30,333 bases of DNA from Euryarchaeota archaeon UBA251 (GCA_002497905.1 DAFJ01000074.1:1-30333), one strand, 5' to 3'; positions 1-9,283 are shown, numbered from the stretch's first letter. Numbers and translations: made by a program. The notes: generated by a model not told the origin, from the sequence alone.

Positions 1-1
1 T

Positions 2-61
2 CGACGTGGCGGTGATCGACGTGGTGGAGACCGACGTGGTGGAGACCGACGTAGCGGAAAT
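2..61 (+). repeat. four 15-base RRGGD-coding tandem units
   Basis: Four consecutive 15-base units start with CGACGT and encode RRGGD, RRGGD, RRGGD and RRSGN. Units two and three are identical and the outer ones have drifted by a few bases. The array may continue to the left beyond the window. It forms the N-terminal visible RGG segment of the zinc-finger protein. Confidence 0.8.
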
Positions 62-328
62 CAAGAAGCGAGAGATGGAGATTGGGAATGCAAGTCCTGT
101 AAAAATAGCAACTTTGCCTTCAGGACCGAATGCAACCGATGCGGTCGCAACAAAGACGGTTCAGGTGGCAATGGTTCCTCAAGTAGGCCACCTCGAAAGA
201 TCAATTTCAGAGATAATCAGCGAACTGGGGGTCGCCAAGGAGGCAGGCGTCCTGTTGGAAACCGAGGTGGGAGAGACCGTCGAAGCGGAGGTTCCGGCGG
301 CTCATTCAGAGACAGACGTCGTAGTTGA
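2..328 (+). CDS. RGG-RanBP2 zinc finger-RGG protein, 5' partial
   Basis: Reading the left edge in the frame starting at base 2 gives 108 residues before a TGA, open to the left, so the start lies outside the window. The visible part begins with three RRGGD units and one RRSGN (15-base DNA repeats, 2-61). It continues into DWECKSCKNSNFAFRTECNR followed by C, an exact W-x-C-x2-C-x3-N-x6-C-x2-C RanBP2-type zinc finger (about 80-142). The tail is rich in Gly and Arg (GGR, RGG, GGS). In ZRANB2 and FUS this finger binds single-stranded RNA through an aromatic, Arg and Asn; the matching Phe, Arg and Asn are present here. A role in RNA binding is therefore inferred. A different frame at 6-383 is open but has no recognisable content. 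The TPR-like gene at 387 follows 58 bases later on the same strand. Confidence 0.85.
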   Translation, partial: RRGGDRRGGDRRGGDRRSGNQEARDGDWECKSCKNSNFAFRTECNRCGRNKDGSGGNGSSSRPPRKINFRDNQRTGGRQGGRRPVGNRGGRDRRSGGSGGSFRDRRRS

Positions 329-373
329 TTCAACGCATAAGGTGATGAATCGCTTCGCCTGTATCGGAACAAC

Positions 374-384
374 GGAGGCATGAT
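374..384 (+). promoter_or_regulatory. Shine-Dalgarno site of the TPR-like gene
   Basis: GGAGGCATGAT lies just ahead of the ATG at 387. The GGAGG core is eight bases upstream and matches the anti-Shine-Dalgarno consensus. It supports 387 as the start and argues that the preceding reading frame does not extend to here. Confidence 0.6.
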
Positions 385-386
385 AC

Positions 387-1415
387 ATGGGAGAGAAGAG
401 TCGCAGCGCCGACGATATCTGGCTGGATGCTATGGAATCGAGAGATCTTGCCGACCATGAGAGATTCCTAGAGTTGCGGACCAAGGCCCTTGAGATTGAC
501 CCTCATCATGAGGATGCCTTGATGTCAGAAATCCGAGATTTATTCAGTCGCACTGGGCCAAGGGGTGATCGGCCAACAAAGATGAGTTTACAGGATGCAG
601 CAAAGGGCCTGGAAAAATGCCGAAGCATCATCACTACAAATCCAGAAAATGAAGAAGCTTGGGCTATAGGAGGCCGGTTATTGGTCGATGAACTAGGAAT
701 GTTTGAGGATGCTTTACAGTGGTGGGATTCCCGCAGATTTTTTGATTCAAAAGCTGTAGTCCCTCTAGTTGAACAGGTCGCAATTCTTGCTGAATTCGGA
801 GAATATGCAGATGCTGCGGACCGTATCGATTTAATCTTCGGAGAAAATATGGAACAACCGGACCCAAAGAGTATGATGCGCCTCAGAACCATGAGCGAGC
901 AAATCAAAATGGCTGCATCCAATAATACAGATTTCTTTCGCCCTAGCAATCCTAGCGACGATGGTTGGATTCGAATTAAGGCATTCTCCGGTAGAAAGCC
1001 TACGACTGAGACATTCTGGTTACTCACCTTCCTGATGCCACTTGTGTGGATTGAAGCTATCGGGTTCCAATGGTTACAAACCAATGGAATCTTGTCAGGT
1101 GGATTCTCAACAATGATCCTTGGATTCTTGATTATCTTTGTTTCCTTCCTGTATGGGAGTCGATGGGTACGTCGCCATGTACACCGATTGAATCGGCCCG
1201 CTCACGAATTAACTCGCGCGATTAATGCTGAGCTTTCTAGCGGTCTACTCTGTATCCCTAATGAATATCGAGAGAGTCGCCTATACCGTGCTCTTCGAGA
1301 TAGACGATCGATTTCGTCTATGGAACGACTCGATCGTATTGTGGAAAATGGGGAACGAATGAGTCGGAAATGGACCTTTACTCTACCAAAATGGGCTGAG
1401 TTCGAAGAGGAATAA
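387..1415 (+). CDS. TPR-like membrane protein, function unknown
   Basis: The 342-residue product has a soluble helical N-terminal part (about 1-195). Its pattern resembles degenerate TPR repeats, for example the stretches around ALEIDPHHEDAL, NPENEEAWAIGGRLL and AEFGEYADAADRIDLIF. Two hydrophobic segments follow at about 209-231 and 237-257, then a basic C-terminal tail (RWVRRHVHRLNR onward). The two segments joined by a short loop suggest both ends lie on the same side, probably the cytoplasm. A strong Shine-Dalgarno site fixes the start. It lies directly downstream of the RGG-zinc finger gene and ends eight bases from the convergent ahcY. I do not recognise a family beyond TPR-like; the function is unknown. 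Confidence 0.85.
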   Translation: MGEKSRSADDIWLDAMESRDLADHERFLELRTKALEIDPHHEDALMSEIRDLFSRTGPRGDRPTKMSLQDAAKGLEKCRSIITTNPENEEAWAIGGRLLVDELGMFEDALQWWDSRRFFDSKAVVPLVEQVAILAEFGEYADAADRIDLIFGENMEQPDPKSMMRLRTMSEQIKMAASNNTDFFRPSNPSDDGWIRIKAFSGRKPTTETFWLLTFLMPLVWIEAIGFQWLQTNGILSGGFSTMILGFLIIFVSFLYGSRWVRRHVHRLNRPAHELTRAINAELSSGLLCIPNEYRESRLYRALRDRRSISSMERLDRIVENGERMSRKWTFTLPKWAEFEEE

Positions 1416-1423
1416 ATCCACAA

Positions 1424-2689
1424 TCAGGTTCCTTCATTGTAGGAATCACGGTAAGCAATCTGATCTGCACTAAGAGAGTCAATGTGGATACCCTCAGCAA
1501 GCAATTTCGTCTGAGCGAGGTCAAGGTCCTGTTCCAATGAGATGTCATGAACAGCCACGTCCATCGTATCTGCATTCGCTGCAAGACGACACAATGAGAG
1601 AAATTGGTTTGCGAAGGACATGTCCATAACTTCTGATGGATGGCCTTCAGCAGCAGCGAGATTTACGAGGCGGCCTCGTGCAAGAAGGAAAATTCGACGG
1701 CCATCGGGAAGAGTGAATTCTTCATTATCATCACGGATAGTTCGGACAGAAGTGGAAAGATCTTCTAGATCCTCAATCATAATCTCACAGTCGTAATGGC
1801 CCGTATTACAAACAATTGCACCATCCTTCATCTTTGAGAACTGGGATCTAGAAATGATATCCTTCATTCCAGTTGCAGTACAGAAGAGATCTCCAATCTC
1901 TGCAGCTTTATCCATAGGCATTACACGGAATCCATCCATATGTGCTCGAAGTGCTGCTAGCGGATCCACCTCTGTCACAACTACGTTCGACCCCATGCCT
2001 CGAGCACGCTGAGCAAGACCACGACCACAGTGGCCATACCCTGCGACAACAAACGTTTTCCCAGCCAATAGGACACTGGTGGCCCTCAAGATTCCATCTA
2101 AAGTCGATTGCCCAGTTCCATGGACATTATCGAAATCCCACTTGGTCTTCGCATCATTAACCGCAATCACGGGATAAAGGAGAGCTCCCTGATTGGCCAT
2201 AGCTCGAAGTCGATGGACACCAGTGGTTGTCTCTTCGGTTCCACCAATAATCGAAGGGAGCATGTCCTTTCGCGCATCGTGAACACGGAAAATAAGGTCA
2301 GCACCATCGTCAAGAGTTAATGTTGGTTCAAACTCAAGAGTTCGATCGATGCAGTGGTAAAAGTCCTCTACTGACTGACCATGCCAGGCATGAATGCTGT
2401 AACCCTCAGATGCTAGCCATGCTGCAACATCATCCTGAGTACTGAGTGGATTACATCCGGACCACGAAACTTCGGCGCCTGCTGCAGCAATCGTCTCGAT
2501 AAGAACAGCCGTCTCCTTGGTGACATGAAGACAACCAGCTACACGCATCCCTGCGAGAGGTTTCTCCTCTTCAGCACGCTCGCGGAGGAGGCGAAGAACC
2601 GGCATCCTAGTTCGAGCCCAATCGACACGCCTCGCGCCACTGTCAGCTAGAGAGATATCGGCAACTGTATACAAGTCGCTCTTGTCCAT
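1424..2689 (-). CDS. ahcY: S-adenosyl-L-homocysteine hydrolase
   Basis: NAD-dependent enzyme that reversibly splits S-adenosylhomocysteine into adenosine and homocysteine, clearing the product inhibitor of methyltransferases in the cytoplasm. The 421 residues show the family hallmarks: HVTKET near 55, LDDGADL near 126, the substrate-site segment NDAKTKWDFDN near 178 with the Lys/Asp pair, GTGQST near 191 and the Rossmann loop GYGHCGRG near 217-224. Later come NTGHYD (295-300) and a C-terminal Tyr-rich end (AYRDSY). The length fits the short archaeal and bacterial form, which lacks the insert of the ~470-residue type. It is third in a co-directional minus-strand row, 98 bases behind the giant surface protein gene, and that gap holds three hairpins. 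Confidence 0.97.
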   Translation of the reverse strand: MDKSDLYTVADISLADSGARRVDWARTRMPVLRLLRERAEEEKPLAGMRVAGCLHVTKETAVLIETIAAAGAEVSWSGCNPLSTQDDVAAWLASEGYSIHAWHGQSVEDFYHCIDRTLEFEPTLTLDDGADLIFRVHDARKDMLPSIIGGTEETTTGVHRLRAMANQGALLYPVIAVNDAKTKWDFDNVHGTGQSTLDGILRATSVLLAGKTFVVAGYGHCGRGLAQRARGMGSNVVVTEVDPLAALRAHMDGFRVMPMDKAAEIGDLFCTATGMKDIISRSQFSKMKDGAIVCNTGHYDCEIMIEDLEDLSTSVRTIRDDNEEFTLPDGRRIFLLARGRLVNLAAAEGHPSEVMDMSFANQFLSLCRLAANADTMDVAVHDISLEQDLDLAQTKLLAEGIHIDSLSADQIAYRDSYNEGT

Positions 2690-2736
2690 GTTGTGGGCTC
2701 CAAACTCTCGTTCATTAGTTCTCCGTCTTACATCAA

Positions 2737-2784
2737 CAGCCTAACGGCTGCGGAATTGGCCCCAAGGGGCGACCTAAACTAGGT
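2737..2784 (-). promoter_or_regulatory. three tandem hairpins between the giant gene and ahcY
   Basis: Three perfect short inverted repeats sit in a row in the 98-base gap. They are ACCTA-AAC-TAGGT (2772-2784), GCCCC-AA-GGGGC (2759-2770) and CAGCC-TAAC-GGCTG (2737-2750). The first begins three bases beyond the stop codon of the giant gene. On the transcribed (minus) strand no run of T follows, so this is not a simple oligo-T terminator. It could be a 3' end or processing structure for the giant mRNA, or a structured leader for ahcY. The stems are seen directly; any role is inference. Confidence 0.5.
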
Positions 2785-2787
2785 ACG

Positions 2788-5700
2788 TCACTGTTGGAAA
2801 TGTGACGCATACTGTTCAGCATAGGCTCTGGCCGTCTCCTCTGGATAGCCCTGAGCAATCAATTGCTGGACATAGGCCTCCTTTGGATCCATGGTCTCGA
2901 CGCCACCAAAGGTGACCTCGCCCATTCCGGAATCGGCATCTGAACTGCCACGTCCGCGGACAAGAAGCACCGTTGCGAATACGATACCCAATAGAACAAC
3001 AAAGACGATTGCAATAATTACCAGGAGATTCGAGTCACCACCTGATTCAGTATTCTCACCACCGGTATTGGTCTCACAACCCTCTGCATTCGGATCAGTT
3101 ACACAGGGATCACCGGCGACTAATGGAATCAGATTAATCTGAATCTGTTGGTAAATAGGCTCGCCATCGTTACCTTCCTGAATCTTGATGTAAACCGTCT
3201 GGGACACACCTTGACCCTCCAAGTAAAGATCTTCGATGCTGAGTGTCAGGCTGAACTCAGCACCATTCGCGAGGTTACTAGATGAGTTGAACTTCATTGC
3301 TTGTGCTCTTGCGAATTGTTGAGTTGGTGTCAAGTTCAGATCGCTTCCCGAGAGTGCCACATAAATCGACAAATCGCTCTCTTCGACACCACCTGTCACA
3401 CTACCGTTAATCCATACGAAGGCACCAGATTGTGTATCTCCTGCCGTCGGATTCGTAATAGATACCTCGGCCGCAGCATCACCAAAGCTATCGGGTACAA
3501 CTTGGAAGAACATTCGGTACTTCTCTGAGTCCTTGTTTGCTCGATCCTGAACAGTCAGGTCAATTCGAATAGGAGTGCCGTTATTCTGGCCATTTGGGTT
3601 AACGGTCACATTCTTGAACGCATAGGAGAATGAGTCCGTTCCACGGATGTACTCGTGGTATGGTGAGCCAGGTAACTGGTTGTAGTAGCGGTCAGAATAT
3701 ACTCGCCATTCATACTCAGTGATACCCTTTGTTCCATCAGTGGAATCGTTGTCTTCACTCAGGGATGCATCGAAGTATACTCGACGCTCACACGGATCTG
3801 TTTCATCGCCAGGGCAGCGAATCTCAAAGAACATCCACTGTTCTCCATTGACTTCGTAAGTATCCAAAGAAGTGATGTATGCAGAGGTATCAAGCCGGTC
3901 AACAACCGAGAAGTGAGCAATAGGTCGATCCTCGTCTGCCTGAATATCGTTGGTAACAAGTTCGATGCTCGCCTTGCGGACATGACCTGCTGCATCATGG
4001 AGGAAGATTGTCACAATCCATGAAGCATCTGTCTTACAATTCGTTGATGACGATGTGTCTAGGACACAGAAAGATGCAGTGTGTGAATCATCAGGGGTAT
4101 GATCAAACTGGCCAGCAGGTAGAACTCCACCGTCCCACTTTGTTACATCGAAAGCATCGCCCGAACGAATCTCCCAGTTAGCATCAAGGCCGGATACAGT
4201 TGACTCAAAGGAGAAGTCAAGTGAAGCAGATGACTTCAGATACATTCGCTGATAGTTTCCATTGACTGTGTCCCAATCAGGCGCCTCGCCATTGATTAGT
4301 AAATCCCAATCATCTCCGCCAGCAATTCCAAACCCAGATGGGTATGGAGACATCTGATATGAAAGCAAGTTACTAAGAATCGGGAATGTGGAATCACCGA
4401 ACTTGTTGGTAACAGCTTCATTCTCGACATCGATTGTAGTGACAATTAGGCCACCAGAACCGTATCCGCAGGTCGCCAACAGAGACATAGATGACTCCGG
4501 CCCCTGGATGAGGTTGTGGAATGATGTGTCAAACCCTGTTCGTGGGTTAGTAATCGGTCCACCACAGATGTATGGCATCTGGTCGTTACCAGTCTGTCCG
4601 GTATTGATTACCGCGTTAGAGACATAATTCCCACTGTTGACACCAACGAATGAGGATGGAACAATTCCAGACATCATCGGGTGATATGGGTCGAGAATCG
4701 TCATGTCATTGTACGTAACCTGTGGGTTAGTCGTTGTATCACGATCCTGAACCTCAATTCCGAAAGGCAACTTATTGTTGAGGTAAGCATTGTGTGGAGA
4801 ATCCGCATACGGACCAAGGTGCATTTGCACAGTACCCCCACCATTCATGTAACTCGTCAAGACCGTAGTTGGCGAAGGATTACCACCAATACCCAGTGCA
4901 AGGCGACTGTAGTAATTCCCGTTCAGAACGTTATTTTCAGTCTGCCACGGAAGAAGGACCTTGTCATACTTCAGTGGATCAATCCAGTCCGAGTTCACGT
5001 AGTTAGCCCAGTCGTCCGGCTTGAACTGTGTATAGGTCATACCCATTGCTTCAAGATCCTCACGGACCGTCTTCAACCGATCCTGGTCAGTAGGTGCAGA
5101 GAGGATTGCGACATCGATGTTATCCTCAAAGAGGATATTGAAGTAATGCGTATTTCCAGAAGGAGTCCCGTCAGCAAGTTCTGCAAAGAACGAGAGGTTG
5201 TAGACAGTTCCATCTTGCCAACCATTGAATGGAGCAATCCACGAGACATTCGTTCTTTCATGAGGAGTCAGGCTAATCAGTCCAGATTCAGAGTTGAATG
5301 GAGAACCAGTGACTGGGGTGTTAGTCGAGGTGTCGACAACGGACATCTTGATGTTATAATCACCAGCCAGTACACCATTATCCAGGCTGAGACTGAAGTC
5401 GTGATTCTTAGCATCATCAATTGGGTAACTGCATGGGATAATCTCCTCGACACAAGATAGGACATCTGGCGGCCGGAGCAGAACATCAACTGAAGCTACA
5501 TCAAACACAATTCGAGTGAGATTGTTCGATAGGAGGAGTTCCTGAGCACCATACCAATCAGTCCCCTGAGTTGTATTGTCGAAGACACTAATCGCATCAA
5601 TCCTGTAAATTCCCTGAGTGAAAGCATGACTGCCTACCGTCACGACGCGATCCTCCTGAGAATCAAGTCCTGTTACAGTGGTAGAGTATGTTTGATCTGG

Positions 5701-8700
5701 CACAAAGGTAAACTCGGTCACGCTGATATTGTCTAATCCAAACCCTGCGAGACCGTTAGCACCGGTCGCACCATTAGAATCAGACTGGAACCGCCACGTA
5801 AAGTCGACTTCAAAACCACTCATTGACAGACATTCAGTGCGCCACAAATTCGAGTTGGTGTTGGTAGTGTTCAACAGATAGACGTGAGTTAGATCCAACG
5901 TCACGGACTTCTTGAGGCCCTCGGAGTCGAACCATACACGGTAATTACCATCGTCAGGACGGTCGCCGAAAGTTTCGACTTCATCGAGGTAGCCATCATC
6001 ATCGATATCCTCACAGGTCTGATTATTCAGGACACCGTTCTCGTTGATATCGTTCCAAGAACCATAGACTACACCTTTGTAAGTGGTACTTCCCGAGCGC
6101 CAGGATGCTTCAAGTCCGGTCTCAGCAGTCCAACCAACAACATTTCCGTTAGAATCCTCGAGGACCTCCATCTCAGCGAAGTAGTCGAAATTGAGGTAGG
6201 CGAAGTCACCCTGCATATTCGTGAGATCAATAGTAGCGAGATTCATCGTCTCGTTCCAGTCCTGGCCGTATCCATCGTCGGGGCCACCGAACCAATAGGC
6301 TGCACCCTCGAAGACAGGGCGATTCTGCGGAACGAGAGAGTTCTGCACATTGGCAGCTGTATCATCAATGACTACTCCGAAGTTATCTCCGTCATCACCA
6401 AACTGGAAGCCACCAGAACCTGCCTCAAAGTCCTCAGTTAGAAGTTCAGAACTCTGGGCTGTGTAGATATTAGCAACTACATCGAAGTCAGTCACAGTAT
6501 TCCCACGGTTGACAACTTCCACATCGATTGGATAGGTATCAGCAGCGTACAAAGCGCCCTTCTGGAGCGAAGTAATATCACTCGTTGCCGGGTCGTACAA
6601 ATTCTCAACAAGAGTACTGAATTTCGCATCGTCGTTCGTGATGTCACCATTGGTGATTCCAGATGTGGACGTAATCGATGTCTCAATCAAGTAGGTGGTC
6701 CCGTTAACGAAGTTCGCAGGTAAGGTAACCACTTCCTCATCCCCTGGAGCGAAGTTGGTGAGGGTTAGAGTTTGAGATGAGACCTGAGGGCTGGCACCGA
6801 ATGAAGAAACAGTCTTGCGAATCGATAAGTTGTCGAAGGCAAAGCCGTCCCATTGAGTCTGGTTTGTCTCATCACTAGTCCCCACGGAACCATCGAAACC
6901 AGTACGGAAGCGGAAGCGGATATCGATTATTTCACCTGCCCACTGTGTTAGGTCAATCGCATCGTCTCCGGTTAGATTCAACCAGTTGTAGATGGTACCC
7001 GAGTAGTACAGATTATTGTTCACTGCACGCTCTGGAGCATAGCCATTCTGGATGTATAGAACACGATCATTATCGTGGCCACCAAAGTAGTTGACACTCG
7101 CCCATCCATCTGCTTCGGACCAGACATCGATTGTGCAGGAGTCATCGTAGAGTACACGGTTAGCAATACCTGTACTGCTGTAGTAAACCATCGAGTAACC
7201 AACTGCGCATAACATGTCGATGTCCATAGCTGCTGTATCGGAGTTCCTGAGGTCGATGTTCTCGACTATGAACGCCTCATCCATGTTGTTGTAGTAACCC
7301 GTCTCTAAGGACCCACCATCGGAAGAGTTTGCAGCACGAAGGCCCGCCCACATGAATCCAGTAGGGTTGTCGTGAGCCTCGAATCGCGTATCCGCCTTGT
7401 TCGAAGTGTTAGACGCCTGCTCAACATGCCAAGAACTTCCAGAACCCCACTCACCGGAGTAGGAAACTGCATCCAGATTACATCCGGAACAGTTTGATGA
7501 ATCTACATTGCCATCGAAGTCGTTGGCATAGACGATTGTGTCAGTTCCTGAAAGGATATCTCTAACCTTAACTTCAACATCAGCTGAACCACTGACTGTC
7601 TCAAGACCTGTGTTCCGTACTGTAACATTCACATCTCTGTTTCCAGCACCAAGTTGTGCACTCTGAGTGAATGGGTTGTATGTTGCTGGCGAAACTGAAA
7701 GACCTGTCACACCAAGGTCTTGGTTATCGAGTTGTACGATTGTAATAGAGTCAACACTTCCAGCCCATCCCTTGGAATCAATCCATAAGGAACCATCAAC
7801 GAAACTGAAGGTGTAATCGCGCTGACCAACTGCGATGTCAAGAGCACTGCCCGAACCACCGGTTAACTGAGACACAATCGCCATCGTGGGACGGCGACCG
7901 ACATCGAAAGACTGAGGGCTCTCCCACCCTCCAGAGCCATCCGAAAGAATAATCTGAACCGTATTCTGATCCTGTAGATTGTCTGTTGAGAGAATTGTGC
8001 TGTTACCCAATGCGGTGGAGGTAACTGTCGTAACAGTCAGCATACTTGGAACAACCAAGTCCATATGACCGTCTTGATTGATGTCTTCAAGGCTTACATC
8101 TGAACCTACAAAATCACCAATGAAGGCAAGATTACCTGTGGCCCAGGTGGTTCCACCACCAGTGGCGTAAGTAACGTTCTGATTCCATCCGTCATTCATG
8201 GCGACCATGTCAATGACGCCATCACCATCACTATCCGCAACATCAAGGCTACCATCATTGTCTGTCCCCATTGCGAATTTGTGAACATTGTTTGGTGCCG
8301 TATTTGGATTGTGAAACTGGTTCGTTGTGCAGTCGTATTCGATGATTGTCACGTTGTCCCAATTTCCAGGATCGAACCCTGATTGAGGGCCGTTGTAGGG
8401 AGGGGATGTCATCAACCAAGCATCAATATCGTCGCAGTCGCCAAGACCACCACCGATACCGCCACCAGTAACAGTCTCACCATATGACCCCAGTGCGAAA
8501 TCGTAGTAATACGCACCTGAGGTGCCCCCAAGCGGCATTGTGGTTGTCGCCTGATTATTGACCTGAGTTGGGTCAGGGCCACGGAAAATTGCTAGCTGCA
8601 TATTCACTACAGTAACATCAATGAACAAACCAACAATGTCGTCATTTCCGTCCCCGTCTATATCTGCAACCTCAATTCCGATTGCATTAGGAGATACAGT

Positions 8701-9189
8701 AATTGGATTAGATGCAGTCCAACCGCCAGAGCAATCACCGTAAAGAATTGTGATGTTACCCATGACTGAAGGACCACTGACGGTCCGAATATTCCCTTGG
8801 AAGTAAACGATGTCAGGATTCCCATCATCATCGATATCCCCTATATCCACTTCACTGGAATCTGCAATGTCGACAAATCCTGCGCGGCGAGAATTGTTGT
8901 TATTTGTCCAAACATCCTGCCGATCCGAAAAGTCCCCATTTTCATTATAGAGAATTGTGAGGAAATTACCCATCTCCGAACCAGTGACGAGATCATTGTC
9001 ACCATCACAATCAAGATCGCCTGCAGCAATTGTTGTTGGATTCTTCGTTGTATGGTATGTCTTTTCGTGAGACGCAATAGCAGTTGGCGCCAACCCTATG
9101 AGAAGAGAGGTCAGCATCAAACTCGTAAGGAAGAAAGAAAGTCGTCGCCTCCTGTTGGAATCATTCGTGGCATTCGCTAGGGACATCAT
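2788..9189 (-). CDS. giant multidomain surface protein with C-terminal membrane anchor
   Basis: The product is about 2,133 residues from the paired ATGs at 9189/9186. The frame is open to an ATG at 9333, but that extension overlaps the upstream gene and would bury the signal peptide (RRRRLSFFLTSLML, cleavage near AIAS). The order is FG-GAP/VCBS-type calcium-loop repeats (about 45-465; DLDCDGDND, DIDDDGNPD, DIDGDGNDD, DSDGDGVID), then a CARDB-like strand-rich domain. Two MAM/immune-inhibitor-A-like lectin folds follow (about 550-800 and 915-1160, each ending in FDNLSI/LDNISV). Then come a GATase-like alpha/beta domain (about 1353-1620, starting DVAILSAP), a PKD-like domain (about 1796-1876), one TM helix (about 2052-2075) and a 58-residue cytoplasmic tail. 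Adhesion or particle/polymer binding is inferred. Hypothetical gene upstream, ahcY downstream. Confidence 0.9.
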   Translation of the reverse strand: MMSLANATNDSNRRRRLSFFLTSLMLTSLLIGLAPTAIASHEKTYHTTKNPTTIAAGDLDCDGDNDLVTGSEMGNFLTILYNENGDFSDRQDVWTNNNNSRRAGFVDIADSSEVDIGDIDDDGNPDIVYFQGNIRTVSGPSVMGNITILYGDCSGGWTASNPITVSPNAIGIEVADIDGDGNDDIVGLFIDVTVVNMQLAIFRGPDPTQVNNQATTTMPLGGTSGAYYYDFALGSYGETVTGGGIGGGLGDCDDIDAWLMTSPPYNGPQSGFDPGNWDNVTIIEYDCTTNQFHNPNTAPNNVHKFAMGTDNDGSLDVADSDGDGVIDMVAMNDGWNQNVTYATGGGTTWATGNLAFIGDFVGSDVSLEDINQDGHMDLVVPSMLTVTTVTSTALGNSTILSTDNLQDQNTVQIILSDGSGGWESPQSFDVGRRPTMAIVSQLTGGSGSALDIAVGQRDYTFSFVDGSLWIDSKGWAGSVDSITIVQLDNQDLGVTGLSVSPATYNPFTQSAQLGAGNRDVNVTVRNTGLETVSGSADVEVKVRDILSGTDTIVYANDFDGNVDSSNCSGCNLDAVSYSGEWGSGSSWHVEQASNTSNKADTRFEAHDNPTGFMWAGLRAANSSDGGSLETGYYNNMDEAFIVENIDLRNSDTAAMDIDMLCAVGYSMVYYSSTGIANRVLYDDSCTIDVWSEADGWASVNYFGGHDNDRVLYIQNGYAPERAVNNNLYYSGTIYNWLNLTGDDAIDLTQWAGEIIDIRFRFRTGFDGSVGTSDETNQTQWDGFAFDNLSIRKTVSSFGASPQVSSQTLTLTNFAPGDEEVVTLPANFVNGTTYLIETSITSTSGITNGDITNDDAKFSTLVENLYDPATSDITSLQKGALYAADTYPIDVEVVNRGNTVTDFDVVANIYTAQSSELLTEDFEAGSGGFQFGDDGDNFGVVIDDTAANVQNSLVPQNRPVFEGAAYWFGGPDDGYGQDWNETMNLATIDLTNMQGDFAYLNFDYFAEMEVLEDSNGNVVGWTAETGLEASWRSGSTTYKGVVYGSWNDINENGVLNNQTCEDIDDDGYLDEVETFGDRPDDGNYRVWFDSEGLKKSVTLDLTHVYLLNTTNTNSNLWRTECLSMSGFEVDFTWRFQSDSNGATGANGLAGFGLDNISVTEFTFVPDQTYSTTVTGLDSQEDRVVTVGSHAFTQGIYRIDAISVFDNTTQGTDWYGAQELLLSNNLTRIVFDVASVDVLLRPPDVLSCVEEIIPCSYPIDDAKNHDFSLSLDNGVLAGDYNIKMSVVDTSTNTPVTGSPFNSESGLISLTPHERTNVSWIAPFNGWQDGTVYNLSFFAELADGTPSGNTHYFNILFEDNIDVAILSAPTDQDRLKTVREDLEAMGMTYTQFKPDDWANYVNSDWIDPLKYDKVLLPWQTENNVLNGNYYSRLALGIGGNPSPTTVLTSYMNGGGTVQMHLGPYADSPHNAYLNNKLPFGIEVQDRDTTTNPQVTYNDMTILDPYHPMMSGIVPSSFVGVNSGNYVSNAVINTGQTGNDQMPYICGGPITNPRTGFDTSFHNLIQGPESSMSLLATCGYGSGGLIVTTIDVENEAVTNKFGDSTFPILSNLLSYQMSPYPSGFGIAGGDDWDLLINGEAPDWDTVNGNYQRMYLKSSASLDFSFESTVSGLDANWEIRSGDAFDVTKWDGGVLPAGQFDHTPDDSHTASFCVLDTSSSTNCKTDASWIVTIFLHDAAGHVRKASIELVTNDIQADEDRPIAHFSVVDRLDTSAYITSLDTYEVNGEQWMFFEIRCPGDETDPCERRVYFDASLSEDNDSTDGTKGITEYEWRVYSDRYYNQLPGSPYHEYIRGTDSFSYAFKNVTVNPNGQNNGTPIRIDLTVQDRANKDSEKYRMFFQVVPDSFGDAAAEVSITNPTAGDTQSGAFVWINGSVTGGVEESDLSIYVALSGSDLNLTPTQQFARAQAMKFNSSSNLANGAEFSLTLSIEDLYLEGQGVSQTVYIKIQEGNDGEPIYQQIQINLIPLVAGDPCVTDPNAEGCETNTGGENTESGGDSNLLVIIAIVFVVLLGIVFATVLLVRGRGSSDADSGMGEVTFGGVETMDPKEAYVQQLIAQGYPEETARAYAEQYASHFQQ

Positions 9190-9283
9190 GAACGTCTGAG
9201 TAAACCGACTCTTATTGAGGGTTATGGGGTCGTGCTCTGAACCATGTTTCCATAAAGCGAAGACAGGGGTGAAATCACGAAGA

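Noticed and set aside
6..383. Open frame of 125 codons at the left edge
   Set aside because: It is out of register with the frame that encodes the RGG repeats and an exact RanBP2 zinc finger, and its own product has no recognisable motif.
2690..2787. Classical SAH riboswitch ahead of ahcY
   Set aside because: The stems are present but I see no conserved SAH riboswitch core sequence, and that class is known from bacteria.
4681..5460. 259-codon open frame on the plus strand inside the giant surface gene
   Set aside because: It lies fully antisense to a well-supported coding region with clear domains, and its translation has no family features.
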